DNA of 64,000 nucleotides from Brachypterus glaber (GCA_958510825.1 OY294044.1:42621550-42685549); one strand, 5' to 3'. Positions 33,644 through 45,312 are shown, counted from the first letter of the stretch. The notes: generated by a model not told the origin, from the letters alone. A program made the numbers and translations.

Positions 33644-35020
33644 GGGTAAAACCCCCAATTATTGGCACTAAGAAATTTTCCACATATATTTCATTATAAC
33701 TTATTAAATATTTCATGTTATCAAGAATAAAATATTTTACATCATTTAGTAGTTATTCTATTTTTTATATTATATAAAATTTAAACTGAGATCTTTATAA
33801 TATTAAAGAATTTTTTTAATTAATTACAAGAATACAGAATTTCGTATTATTGGCACCTTTTTGCTAATAATTGGCATCCAGATTTTCCTATTATTGGCAC
33901 CTAATTTTTGCTTTGAAGCAACGGAAAAAAATTACTGAGTACCTACTTTTTGTTGAGTAATAAACATTTTAGTATCAAAATAAAATATTTAAATTGGAAT
34001 ATTGCAGTTTTATACATATTAACTAAATTTTAAATATCTCTATATTAAAATTAAAATATTAGTTACCTAATACTAATTTGTATCCATAAAATAATGCCTA
34101 GTTACCTAGGTACACTTATCTAAAAGAATTATTAGGTTTCAAGACTAATTTTGATGCATACAATAAACCTGTGCCAATAATAGGAATTTAATATAATTTG
34201 GACGCCTATTATGGGCACCGTGATAAAAAATAAAATTCTAAAGAAAATTTAGGTTTATAGACAAAATTAAGTGTAAAATGTATATAAGCACATATTTATT
34301 GAGGAAAAACTGTAAGTTTTTCATTAAACGCTGTTTAGAACTCATTTATTTGAAATAGGTTTTTGGCAAAAACTGTATCTTTTGTATAATAGCTGTATAA
34401 AAGCCCACCCGCTTTAAAATATGGATTTGGTTTTATCTTATATAAGATGTGGCAATACGTATGTATATTTAACCGTACAAGTAATAAATCTATTCAATTT
34501 AATTTAATTTATTCTATTAATTTAGCATTTTAACTGGTTGCCAATAATTGGAATAGGATTTTTACTTAAGAAGCTTATTATTGGCACATGTGCCAATAAT
34601 TAGAATTTAGTTTAATTTTGTATACCAATTGTTGGCACCGTCGAAATTAAATAAAAATGTAAAGAAAAATAAAGTTTTTAAGGCTAATTAATAAGTAGAA
34701 TGCGTATACTTACTAAAATTATCGAGAAAAAATAGTAAGTCCATCAATAAACGTCTTTTACTAACCTTCTATTTAAAGCACTTCCTTAGCACAAACCTTA
34801 AAAATTCACACTTACGTAGTTCACACGACACTGCTAAAACTCTAGTGCCCAGGGGGAAAAAAATATGTTAATCGCATTTAAAGTATAATATTTAGAAATA
34901 TTGCCACTTCGTAAAAAATATAGTTAGATTAAGGTACCAATGGAGATTTTTTTTATATAAACGAAAATATCACTCCAGTGCCAATAATTAGCGGAGTGCC
35001 AACGATTGGGGGTTTTACCC
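33644..35020. mobile_element. Motif-array element B (ATTGGCAC/GTGCCAAT)
   Basis: Flanked by TA at 33642-33643 and 35021-35022. Both ends read GGGTAAAACCCCCAAT followed by the motif. The motif, roughly CCWATWATTGGCACC in either orientation, occurs at about 33655, 33844, 33864, 33888, 34171, 34204, 34537, 34574, 34588 (the last two back to back as ATTGGCACATGTGCCAAT), 34625, 34978 and 34996. No transposase frame exists in 1377 bp. The terminal block matches element A at 13131-14639, so the two are relatives with different internal motifs. Confidence 0.8.
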
Positions 35021-35908
35021 TACTAAGTAAAAAATTAAAATGAAACTTTACAAAACATTAAAAAATAATACACAAAGTTTATGGGCACCGACACGGGTCA
35101 AATATCTAGAGAGCTGGAGTTTATTAAACATGTTCATTTAAAATAAATAAATTTCGAATAACTCAAGAAACTCTGATCCAGTTTTCAAAATCAAAACCTT
35201 GTTGAAACCAAAATTAAAAAAAAAAAACAAATACATAATATGTTCCTATTTAAATTTTAAAGATGGTTCATATGAGTAATAAAAGAAGACCTGTACTAGG
35301 ATTTTTTTAAACACATTATTTTCAGTCATCTTATTTATTAATTTTCAAAATTTCTCACTGTTTACAGAAACATATTAAGTTAAGAACCTCCTTTTTTTTT
35401 TAAAGTCGCTTAGCACATATTTTTTTTTTCGATTAGAATAACCTATTTGTATTAATTGAATATAAATCTTAAACTTTGGCTAGCCTGTTCAATATGGCAA
35501 GGATTTGGTCTATTAAACGTGATTTGTTATTTCAATAACGGCCGCATACGAGTTTCAGGTATGCATACAGATTACTTAATAAAACTAATAGACCGGTTAC
35601 GCTGAGATAATCCACCATTTTATTAAATGTTAGATTCTATGAGCCACGAACATGGGAAAATTTTAGAAGATTTAACAATTTTTTCGGGAAATTATTTTAA
35701 GCTATATGGCACGTTTGACCTAAAGATAATCTAAGTTTAAAAGAATGGTAAAAGCAAACAACCAGTGGATATTGGTAAAAGGGGGTCTAAGCTATTTATA
35801 ACCTTCAACAGAAAAATCGCAGCAGATAGTTTTCAAAAGATACTGTTAAAAGATTTGGTGATGGCCTTGTTCCCTTTTAAAATTTGGAATAGTTCTAGTT
35901 AAGTTTTA
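35021..35908. other. Unassigned AT-rich DNA
   Basis: No gene or repeat recognised. Confidence 0.4.
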
Positions 35909-36633
35909 TCCGTAGAATCCGAATCCCATTACAGAATTGATCTATCTGTTTTGGTTTAAAAAAAATGCAAACACAAATTCGTTTAAGTAAACTTTCATCA
36001 CCTGTAAAAAATAACAATACAAGATATTAACTTGCAAATATGTCCCAACGACAGAAAAAGGCTTAGTATTCAAAAATGTCATTGAATAATGCGTAAAATA
36101 TAAGGGTAAATTATAATTAGCAAGACCTTATTTTAGTCAGTTTCTGGAAAAATCAATATTAAGTTGAGTTTTTTGTTTTGACATAATCTGCCAAAAATTA
36201 TTAAATATTACAAACTTTTGGAACTGTATACATGTAAGTTATCTAAGTATTTCTAAACACTGCTCAACCTAACTTTTTTTTTCTAAAAAAATCTCGAATA
36301 GAATCTATATTAAAATTGTAAAACAAAACAATTTTACGAATTATTCGATGGTATTTTTGAATACTAAGCGTTTTTCTGTTTATACACATTTACAGGTTAA
36401 TATCTTGTATGGTTATTCTTTTACATGTGATGAAACTGTCAGTCTACCAATATCACTCTGTACGATGATTAGAAAATAGATTGATGGAATAATAAATTAA
36501 TATTTTTATAATTTTGTTTAAAATTAAAAATTTCTGTCCTTAGGTGATGAAAGTTTACTAAAACGAATTTTTGTTCGAATTTTTTTCAAAAACCAAAACA
36601 GACCAATTCTGTAAACGGAATCGGATTCTACTG
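35909..36633. mobile_element. Foldback element, about 0.7 kb
   Basis: GTAGAATCCGAATCCCATTAC, then AGAATTGATC, pairs with GACCAATTCTGTAAACGGAA and TCGGATTCTACTG. Inner pairs include AAACTTTCATCACCT with AGGTGATGAAAGTTT, and GCTTAGTATTCAAAAATG with TTTTTGAATACTAAGC. Confidence 0.75.
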
Positions 36634-36839
36634 ATAAAATTTAACTAGAATTATTAAAAAATAAAAAAAAAATAAAATTTTAAAGGAACATGCATGGAGG
36701 CACTGTCCAAACGCTGACAGAGTTTTCGGGTTACAACGGAGAGCTGTCCGAGTACTGTCAGGATTAGGGTACAGAGCTGATGTAAAATACAAGTTTAAGG
36801 AGTTAAACATACTACCTTACCTAGTAGGTATATCTATGA

Positions 36840-37232
36840 GTGCCTAATCTATGTAAAAACAAACAGAAATAGTTTCAATAATTATACTCACCAATATGAA
36901 ACTAGAAATAGGAGTAATATTTGCATAGACTTTCAGAGATTAGAAAAATCTAAAGTAGGTACTTTATATTATGGCCCTAAAATGTGAAATAAACTACCAA
37001 ACGAACTAAAAGAAATGGATATGATCCCCTTTAAGGTAAAAATCAAAAAAATTTAATCCAACATGCGTTTTATTCAGTTGAAGAAATTTTAAATGTGAAT
37101 TTTGTACTTTAAATGTGATTTTAAATAGTTATGTAATTATTTATTATTATTTATTTATAGATATATATTTTTTTGACATGTGCAAAAAATTTTTAATTTT
37201 AAAGTATGAATATACATTGAATCTTGAATCTT
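36840..37232 (+). pseudogene. 3' end of a LINE (last part of ORF2 and tail)
   Basis: Plus-strand translation gives RNRSNICIDFQRLEKSKVGT then LYYGPKM-stop-NKLPNELKEMD and FKVKIKK-stop. This is the YYGPKxWNxLPxxLK C-terminal motif of CR1/Jockey-type LINEs, with the Trp changed to a stop. The tail ends in repeated TTGAATC (37215-37230). Everything upstream is missing. Confidence 0.75.
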
Positions 37233-37319
37233 GTACTTTAATTTTTGTTTACAACACGCAACATTTTAAGTCCGTCCTTAAATATTAAAATAATTGACTT
37301 TAGAACTATAGTGTTTTAA

Positions 37320-37500
37320 CACAAATTAAAGTACATTTGTATAGGATCATAACTTCCTATCGATTTGTAACTTAATATTCAGTTACAAAAAGTCACGTAC
37401 TTTAATATTTATGGACTTGTTTTTAACAAAAACTAAAGTACAATTGAATAGGATAACAACTTTCGATCTCCCATCCATTTGTAACTAAATATCAGTTTAC
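37320..37500. repeat. Imperfect direct repeat, about 110-bp spacing
   Basis: TTAAAGTACATTTGTATAGGA, then ATTTGTAACTTAATATTCAGT (from 37326), recurs diverged as CTAAAGTACAATTGAATAGGA and ATTTGTAACTAAATATCAGT (from 37433). Confidence 0.5.
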
Positions 37501-37629
37501 TTTTTAAGAAAAAGTAATTTAATATTATTAATAAAATTTATTTAATATTATTAATAATAATATTATTATTTTAAGTTATGCTAATTGATCTACCTTGCAT
37601 CAGTAGCACATTAACCAGGGATGCCGCCA

Positions 37630-38475
37630 CCGCACACAGGTAAAAATTCCAAAAAACGGAACGAAAGTTGAATATTATAAACCTTATAGTGTCCTCTTAA
37701 TGATGTATATCAACATTTTTTTGAAAATGTTTGCGGCCTTGCTTAAAGAACTAATTGGCACATTGCATATACAATATCTTACACTTAATTTTTAGGGCTG
37801 TATTTTTTAAATTTTAAATACATAGTACATGGGGTATTAAATCATAGAAACGTCCATGTCCGGACGCGTCAGGTAAAAAAATTTAAATTTTTGGAAAAAA
37901 TTCAGATTTGATTTATTTTGTATATTTTTAGCTTTAAAACAATGAAATAAACCTAAACAATAGAAAATACTAAAATATTCAAATTTTTCAATTTTTTAAA
38001 ATTACGTTTTTTTTATTTTAGTTTTTTTAACAGGCTAATTTGAGGTTGAAAAGAAAACTTTTTCGGTTACTCATGTAATATTTTATACTGAATTTGAATC
38101 TGAATAAAAAACACCCCCATTTCATTTAAAATTTTTAACTTACCCCCTCTCCCGCCTAAGGGTGTGGATGAAAAAAAAATCTACTTTAATAAAAAGGTGC
38201 CCCCTTTGATATTGAAGCTTATTACCAAATTTCAAAAACCTATCTTATACGGTTTCTGAGATATTGACTTTTAACCGTTTAAATGGCCCACCGGTATACC
38301 GCGGTATGCAGTCTGCCACTTAAATTTATTTTTTTACGCAAGGCCGCAAACAAAAAAAATGTATTCAAATCATTTAGGACACTATAAGGTTTATAAATAT
38401 TCAACATTCGACGCGTCGCGACGCTTCATGATTTTTTCCGTTTTTTTGGTCTTTTTTTTTACACAGGTAGTATTC
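37630..38475. mobile_element. Foldback element, about 0.85 kb
   Basis: GTTGAATATTATAAACCTTAT and AGTGTCCT at 37668 pair with AGGACACTATAAGGTTTATAA and ATATTCAAC at 38378. GTTTGCGGCCTTGC pairs with GCAAGGCCGCAAAC. Outer ends share ACACAGGTA. The interior carries short GC-rich stretches (CCGGACGCGTCAGG) but no long frame. Confidence 0.75.
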
Positions 38476-38974
38476 TAAAAATTTAGTCTAGTCCGAGCCT
38501 GGCTATGCAATCGTTTTTGCTCATCTTTTAAACTTGTAGATTTGTATTTGATAAGATATAAGTATAACATTTGTAGAATTCTAGAATTTAGATATAATAA
38601 AATCGTAAATATTTGCTTTGAGTCATCTTAAATAAAGTGTTTACGTGAAGCAATAATAAATTTTGTTTATTCTCGCCTGGATATGTAAAATAGTACATTT
38701 TTATAGCATTGTTTTTGTGTGAAAAAAGATATTTATTATAATCTTTTCAGTCTCTTGGATAGAAGAGCACTATACGATAGTTTTCAATATTCCAAAATCG
38801 TTAAAAACTCTCGGGGACAAAACATTTTTATATGCATATGCATATACGCATAAACTTTTTATCGAATACAAGAAATTTTTAAAAAATCTCTCTGTCCATC
38901 CATCTCAAGAATGAATAATCCAATTGAATCGGTTATTACTAAAACATCCTAAGTCAAACCCTATATTTCGTACT

Positions 38975-39075
38975 GTGCAAAAAAAATAGGAATTTGAGTA
39001 AATACTTGTTTAGTGTTCAGTAACTGTTACTGTATACTAAACAAGTGTTTACTCAAATTCCTATTTTTTTTGCAC
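38975..39075. mobile_element. 101-bp hairpin MITE
   Basis: GTGCAAAAAAAATAGGAATT, then TGAGTAAATACTTGTTTAGT, is inverted almost exactly as ACTAAACAAGTGTTTACTCA and AATTCCTATTTTTTTTGCAC, around a short loop. Confidence 0.85.
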
Positions 39076-39368
39076 TTAGCACATTATGAAATATCGGTTT
39101 TCACTTAGGCTGTTTGAGTAATAACTGATTTAATTGTTCTCGTATTTTCAGGAAAAAACAAGTTACATATGAGAGGAAGTATTTCTTTTTTTTAAGTCCA
39201 AACTCAATTTTAAAACAAGATTTATAGGGGACGAAATTTTTCTAAAAATTATAAAAAATAGAACCCTTTAATTTTCAGAATACATTAATTGATAAAAATA
39301 TTTAATACAGTTTTGAAAAAAAAAATCCATGTATAAACAAAAAAGTTATAGGGAGCGCTACTTTTTAA

Positions 39369-39686
39369 CCCTTTCAAGTGAAGTGGTTTCAAAATGAGAG
39401 CACAGTTCCAAAAATTTTCTGGTCAGTTTGAACATATGCCAGTCCATGGAACCTGCAGGCGCTACGCATTATATACCACGGCAAAAATCGTCACAGGACA
39501 AGATAGACTTGCAATATATACAACGTGGGGCTGTGCATAACACCAAAGAAAAATTGTTTTCTAGAGTTTCATAAGAAATTATTAATTTTACTTGAGATAT
39601 ATGAAAGTGGTTAAAAAATGAACTCATAATAAATAAGATGCGAGTTTTGTTTTTTTTTTCATTAGAAAAAATCGTGCTTTAAAGGG
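39369..39686. mobile_element. TTAA-flanked piggyBac-like MITE
   Basis: TTAA at 39365-39368 and 39687-39690 flanks CCCTTTCAAG and the inverse of CCCTTTAAAG. The 318-bp interior is non-coding. It is the fourth TTAA/CC-type element in the window, with the shortest matching ends. Confidence 0.55.
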
Positions 39687-39724
39687 TTAAAAATTATTAA
39701 AAATAGTAGAAAAAGCATTACTTT

Positions 39725-40073
39725 AGTGGCATTCTCGCACTTTAACTGTATTAAGCTATTCAACCTTGGTTAATATATTAACTACAGTTAAATCATTCTT
39801 GCTATATTACAAATAACTATGACATCATCCATGACGTTGCATTACCTAAACCGTACTACCAGCTGTATGAGGTAGTTGAATGTGTTTTTTATATATCTGT
39901 CTCTTTATAATCCATCGCTTGTTAATTTTGAAAGTTAGAAAAACAGTTTTGTAATTTTGAGGAAAAGTTTTCGTAAAGCATAATACTTAATTCTTATTTG
40001 TTGAAGAAATTTTAACAAATGATTTACTGGATATACCTTACAAAATTTTAGTAATTAATGACTCTGTAATTAA

Positions 40074-40113
<40 letters not shown>

Positions 40114-40640
40114 ATATGTGACCTTACAAAATTTTAGTTCACTTTAATCTGCTGTAATGCCTGAACGATTGCATAGAAGAAGGTATAATACCATGGTTAA
40201 AATCCTTGGTAAAATGCGACATAACATTGTTAAATAATTATAATTCAACCACAACCACTAATGACGAATTGGTGGAAGAGCCATCTGTTAGTAGTTCTAC
40301 TGGGTTCACCAAGGACTCCAAAGCCATTTGGAGTACCAAGGGGAAAAGAAATACACAACAAGACATTGAAGCCACAATCCTGACCTTAAATTTAAGGAAT
40401 CAATATAAATAAAATATATTGCAGTAAAATGATAACCTTGTTTTTCACTTTTGTTCATAGTAACTATCTACAAACTGCTTTCCAGCAACTGTTACCCAAG
40501 AAGTAAAAAGTTCCTCACCTTCTTTTAAAATAGAATCTTTTTCTTGTTTACTTAAAAAATGGCATTATTAACCATGACATCATCAGTCTTGTTAATTCAA
40601 ATTACTAGAGTTAAATCGTTGTTAATTGCAAGAATGCGAT
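39725..40640 (+). mobile_element. AGTCGCATTCTC-family transposon, copy 1
   Basis: The left end AGTGGCATTCTCGCAC is inverted at the right as GCAAGAATGCGAT. The body matches 40720-42190 over most of its length, including ACCTTGGTTAATATATTAACT, TGACATCATCCATGACGTTG and the end block CATCATCAGTCTTGTTAATT. An expanded AAAT run (about 40073-40117) interrupts the coding relic. Confidence 0.7.
40140..40412 (+). pseudogene. C-terminal relic of an unidentified transposon protein, copy 1
   Basis: The frame reads LNDCIEEGIIPWLKSLVKCD, then ITLLNN, a Thr/Asn-rich TTTTNDELVEEPS segment, and ends LRNQYK-stop. The same protein is encoded in copy 2 with many substitutions but the same order and the same stop. 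I do not recognise a catalytic motif, and the upstream N-terminal half is broken. The part before the AAAT run reads EEILTNDLLDIPYK. Confidence 0.5.
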
Positions 40641-40719
40641 TTTTGACTGATAGAAATATTGATAGCAATTTTTTAAAAATCATATACTCCTACAAACTCA
40701 AAATTTATAGAAAATATTA

Positions 40720-42190
40720 AGTCGCATTCTCGCGCTTTAACTTTATTAAACTATGTAACCTTGGTTAATATATTAACTGTAGTTAAATCATTCTTGCTAT
40801 ATTACAAATAACTATGACGTCATCTATGACGTTGCATTAAATAAACCGTACGATTAGCCTTTTAGGTAGTTGAACGTGTTGTAATATATCTCTCTTTCTA
40901 ATCCATCGGTTGTCAATTTTGAAAGTTAGAAAAACAGTTTTGTAATTTCGAAAAACGTAATACTTAATTCGTATTTGTTGCCATAATAGAGGAGTATTTA
41001 GACAAGCTGTTTTATCCATAAATAATAACATACTTCATATCGTAGAGCCACCAGAAGCAAAAAGTTATTAGAATAATAAAAAAAAGGTAAAAGAAATTTT
41101 AATAAATGATTTAGTGGATATACCTTACAAACTTGTAGATCACTTTAAACTGCTGCAATACCTGAACGATTGCATAAAAAAGGTACAATACCATGGTTAA
41201 AATCCTTGAAAAAATGCGATATAACAGTGTTAAATAATTCAACCACAACCACTAATGACGAAATGGTGAAACAACCATCTACTAGTATTTTCACTGGGTT
41301 CATCAAGGCTTCAAAACCATTTGAAATACCAAGGGGAAAAAAATACACTACAAAAGTAACAACCCTTCTCTTAAATTCAAGGGATCAATATAAATAAAAA
41401 ATATTGCATTAAAATAATAACATTGTCGTTTCTTTGTTGTTTATAGTAACTATCTAAACTGCTTTCCAGCAACAGTTATCCAAGAAGTAAAATGTTTCTC
41501 ACCTTTTAAAATAGATTTTTTTCGTTTACTTAATGGTTTCATACTGTAAAATAGGAAAAGTAACTACAACTCAGGGGGTGGAATTAGAAAAATTTAATTA
41601 TCAAATTCAGTTTTCTTCAATCCCAAGAACCTCTATACACCAATTTTGATGAAAATATTTACCCCCTTACCCCCTCGGGCATGAAGTTAGAAAGATTTTA
41701 TTATCAGATTCAATTTCAGCAACTTTAAAAATCCCTACAGAGCAGTTTTCAATTTTTTTCCACACTCCAATGTTCACCAAAATTAATTTCGAACGAGAAC
41801 TTTTAGTAACATACCTGTATGCCAAATTTAAAGTCTCTAGAATAAAGCGTTCTTAAGTTATCGTGCCCACAAGATTTCCCGGACAGATCTGTCGTTCGAA
41901 CGACCGACCGAGCGACAATTTTTTTTTTGCTCGAAATTGATTTATATCGACATACCCAAAACATCATAAAACGTAAAAATACCCAAAATTTTTGTACAAA
42001 TACAAGGCTTTCCCGAAATTTTAAAAATTTTCATAATAGGAAAGCATAACGCTGCTAGAGAAAATAAACAAAGCTGCTGTCAATAAGTCACTGACACCAA
42101 CTTAAAAAGATGGCATTATTAATCATGACGTCATCAGTCTTGTTAATTTAAATTACTAGTTAAATCGTTGTTAATTGGGAGAATGCGACT
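40720..42190 (+). mobile_element. AGTCGCATTCTC-family transposon, copy 2
   Basis: Termini AGTCGCATTCTC and GAGAATGCGACT are perfect 12-bp inverted repeats, each next to TTA, a possible 3-bp target duplication. It carries TGACGTCATC near both ends. It is longer than copy 1 because it holds minisatellite units at 41580-41770 and a GTCC-type repeat near 41880. Confidence 0.75.
41096..41397 (+). pseudogene. C-terminal relic of an unidentified transposon protein, copy 2
   Basis: EILINDLVDIPYKLVDHFKL, then LQYLNDCIKK, is followed after one missing base by GTIPWLKSLKKCDITVLNN and a TTTTNDEMVKQPS segment, ending SRDQYK-stop. Comparison with copy 1, where this junction is in frame, places a single-base deletion near 41178. 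No known domain was recognised. Confidence 0.5.
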
Positions 42191-42369
42191 TTACTTTGAT
42201 TAACAGAAATGCTCGTATCAATTTTGAAAAAATGCATTTATAAATAAAAAATATAGGGAATGCTACGAGTAAGAGCCTAATAATAAAGGAATTAATTTAT
42301 AAAAAAAATATTAAAAAATTGCGATAATCTTTTGGTACTTTTATTGATTAAAATATGCAAATAAATAAT

Positions 42370-42900
42370 GGGAATACACATACATGGGAATATACATACA
42401 TGTATTAATAAAATCGTCCAAATAGTGTACTCTGGGATGAATACTCTCATTCAATCGTGTGCGAAAGTTTTTGAATACCAGGGTAAGTTCTTGACGGATA
42501 TTGTCCTTCAACTGATTTGTTGTCCGAGGGTTGTTACAATAAACTTTACTATGAAGAAAAAAAACGGGTGCAGTAAGGTCGGGACTCCGAGGAGGCCATT
42601 CCAGAAATCAACTTTCCGGGGAACATTTCTCTTCAGCTTGTAGTCGGGCAAGTCTTGCAGCTGTGGGGCCAAAAAGTTTCTAAGCATTGCTGTGTAGCGT
42701 TCCGAATTTACACTAATGGCTTGGATTCTCCGACCTCCAATAATGACAATTTTGTATGTTTACAAAACCATTTACATAAAAATGGGGTTCGTCTGAGAAA
42801 ACGCTCTAATGCAGATAGCGCACTGCTCCCCCGTGTACTGCGGGTGTGTTCTGTACTGAGGCATCGTGATGCATCGTGACTGAAATTTCCACAACCGAGC
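42370..42900 (-). pseudogene. DDE transposase remnant (Tc1/mariner-related, SPDLT type)
   Basis: Minus-strand frames give FSDEPHFYVNGFVNIQNCHY and WRSENPS, then SERYTAMLRNFLAPQLQDLP, DYKLKRN, and after a gap EWPPRSPDLTAP, VYCNNPRTTNQLKDNIRQEL. These match, in order, the FSDExxFxLNGxVNxQNCRYW, YxxMLRNFLxPQL and WPPRSPDLTPxDFFLW blocks of a transposase family common in insect genomes. The central WxQQDGAPPHxA block with the second catalytic Asp is absent, so the copy carries an internal deletion as well as frameshifts. Confidence 0.8.
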
Positions 42901-42959
42901 TACCCAGGGATGATGCGGGCGTATTTTTCCCACTTAGTATGCACAAACTACAGAGCAAT

Positions 42960-43690
42960 ACAAATAGTTATTTATAATACAAGGGCGAAAAGTTAAATTT
43001 TTCTATGGAGTTTATAGAAGCAGAGGGCCGGCAGGCCGGCCGGTCGGAGGGTAATAAGCCTACGATCAAAATTTTACTTTTCGCTCGTGAAGTATACAAT
43101 ATTTTTTATTCGACTGTTAATAATTATAATAAATTATTAAAATTAATTTTAAATATTAAAAAATATTTCTTTTTACTGCACTATTATTTATCTTGTTTGC
43201 TATCCATTAAAATCTCTAAAAAAACAAATAATTGTTTCTTTTGCGTGCGGTTTCATTTTAAAGTTAGCTTAGTGTTTTGATTCATTTGTGTTAAAATATT
43301 ATTTTTGTGAAAATAATAATACTTTTGAAACCATTCTATAAATATTATTAATATTGAAATTAATTTTACAATTGAAATTTTGCGTTTGTGATTTATTTTA
43401 GTGGATGAATCAAGATTAAACGGTTAACTATATTTTTTGAGGTTATGTTATAAAATAAATTTTTATTTATATGAAATGATTATAATACTTGTATCTGGTC
43501 AAAATAACATATAGATCAAGACCAAAAGTGAAAAAAAGCTCATATTTCTTTATAAATATTACAGTGATGGTAAAGCATCTTATTTAAAAAAAGCTCAACA
43601 AAGTCCAACTTTTGGCCAGCAAAACATGGACCAAAATTGTCGCTTTTAGAACCAATCGAATAAAATTGAATTTTTTTATGGGCCACCTCC
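42960..43690 (+). mobile_element. Dispersed repeat, inverted sister of 23100-23860
   Basis: Begins near ACAAGGGCGAAAAGTTAAATT, contains a GC-rich GGCCGGCAGGCCGGCCGGTCG patch at 43026, and shares GAGGTTATGTTATAAAAT, TATCTGGTCAAAA and GATCAAGACCAAAAG with the sister. No protein recognised. Confidence 0.55.
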
Positions 43691-44050
43691 TACTACTGAG
43701 AAGAGTGTACTATAGAATGCGAAGCATAATATGTGCTCACGGCTTGTTTTTTATTTGATGGCTTTAGGAAAATATTGTACGACATCTGTTTATGAAATAT
43801 AATTCGTAAATATTTTTCAACTGATTTTTCTGAATATATAAAGTGGTTTTTACCTAAATTTTTCTTTATCGAGATAAAATAGAATGATGATGATACTTAA
43901 TGTATTTTTTATTACAATATGAGACAATATTACACTATAAAAAATATTCCTACATTACATTAAATTTTCCTATTTTAAAACCGAAAAAAGTATATCATTA
44001 ATTTTAAGCAATTACTGTAAAGATTGTGATTGTGATATTGACATTTAAGT

Positions 44051-44185
44051 GCTTATCCACAGGCTCGCATAACAACATAGTACATAAGAATGCGATGCTG
44101 TGATTGACTTGATGTGTCTTCGTGTAACTTGTAAGCCAATCACGGTATCGCATTCATATGTTGTTACGCGAGCCTGTGGATAAGC
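44051..44185. mobile_element. hAT-like MITE, 135 bp
   Basis: GCTTATCCACAGGCTCGCAT then AACAACATA is inverted as TATGTTGTTACGCGAGCCTG and TGGATAAGC. Inner pairs GAATGCGAT/ATCGCATTC and GTGATTG/CAATCAC extend the fold. Flanks read CATTTAAGT and CATTTAGTG, an imperfect 8-9 bp duplication, which suggests hAT-type insertion. Confidence 0.75.
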
Positions 44186-44229
44186 CATTTAGTGTTAGAC
44201 AACTATATTTTGGCATATATTTATTATTT

Positions 44230-44700
44230 TTAGCTTTTAAAACGTGGTCAGGGTGGTATAGGGGAGATTTTTTTAAATAGAAAGGGTGGTCGTGTGTTAC
44301 ATAATTTTAAAGCAAATAAAATTCTCCATTCTACCATTATTTTCTAATTTTTTAAACTTTTTTTAAAGGTGTTGATTTTTATTTTATTTTTTTTGCTACA
44401 AATGCATTTTTTTTTTGATAATTCTTATTTTTACCATTAATATACTTTTAAAAGTATAAGTTACGTTTTCCTCTTTGATGACTTTTCAAAAATTTAGAGA
44501 AATTGGGAAGAAAATTACCATTTTCAACCCTATTTTAAACCCTTAAATAATATATGCCCCTGCCACATTTTAAAAGTTACAAAAATCAGACATCAAAAAG
44601 ATAGTTTAATTTTTCTTAAATCTGAAGTCGATATCTCTACTGGTTCAAAAGTTAAGAGTTCTAATTCCTTGACATTATGAATAAATTAGTTATATTAACA
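44230..44700. repeat. Dispersed G-run block and AT-rich flank
   Basis: TTTTTTTAAATAGAAAGGGTG, then GTCGTGTGTTACATAATTTTA and AAGCAAATAAAATTCTC (from 44270), matches the blocks near 16400, 24230 and, inverted, 53500. Confidence 0.55.
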
Positions 44701-44817
44701 AAATTTACTGATGGGGCCGATTCTAACCAGGCCATATAAAATTCCATATTTCGACCATACTGATGGTTTGGACTTGGACATCAGGATATTAACGGAAAAT
44801 CAATAACATCTATAATA

Positions 44818-45162
44818 ACAGCCCCACAAAATAAAAAAAAAATGCGGAATAAGGACTAAAGACTATAGTATTCCTATGCATTTCTTGACGCTTAAACCGA
44901 ATCTGATATTTAAAAAAATCGTAGACCCTCAAAACCTTGAGATATAGCGCACAATGGGTTTTTTTATGAATCGAGCCCAAAAAAAAAAAAAATCCCAAGA
45001 ATTAAAAAAAAAAAATTATGGAGATATTGCAAATTAAAAATGATTTATTCCAAACCCATTGTGCGCTATATCTCAGATTCAGTTTCAGCTTCAAAAAAAT
45101 GCATAGGAATACCGTAGTCTTGTTTAGAACTCAGGACTTTTTTTAAATTTTGTGGGGCTGTG
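44818..45162. mobile_element. Foldback MITE, about 345 bp
   Basis: ACAGCCCCACAAAAT and ATTTTGTGGGGCTGT form the ends. Inside, AGTATTCCTATGCATTT pairs with AAATGCATAGGAATACC, and GAGATATAGCGCACAATGGG pairs with CCCATTGTGCGCTATATCTC. Confidence 0.75.
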
Positions 45163-45231
45163 TCATCTATATAGAGATTTTTACTCTGAATTCGGTATTA
45201 TACGGTTTCAAAATTAATGGGGAGCCCCTGA

Positions 45232-45312
45232 AACAAGTTTTGTAACTTATTTGGGGCTCTCCATGATTCTGTATATCTATCCTACAATAAATAAATAAAA
45301 ATAAAAATAAAA
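45232..45312 (+). mobile_element. LINE 3' tail (GGCTCTCCATGA family)
   Basis: ACTTATTTGGGGCTCTCCATG, then ATTCTGTATATCTATCCTAC, is followed by AATAAATAAATAAAAATAAAA. The other copies lie on the minus strand near 2650 and 18200. Confidence 0.6.

Noticed and set aside
33444..33644. Open frame of 66 codons rich in His, Thr and Tyr
   Set aside because: It is the translation of a CTCACACATA minisatellite.
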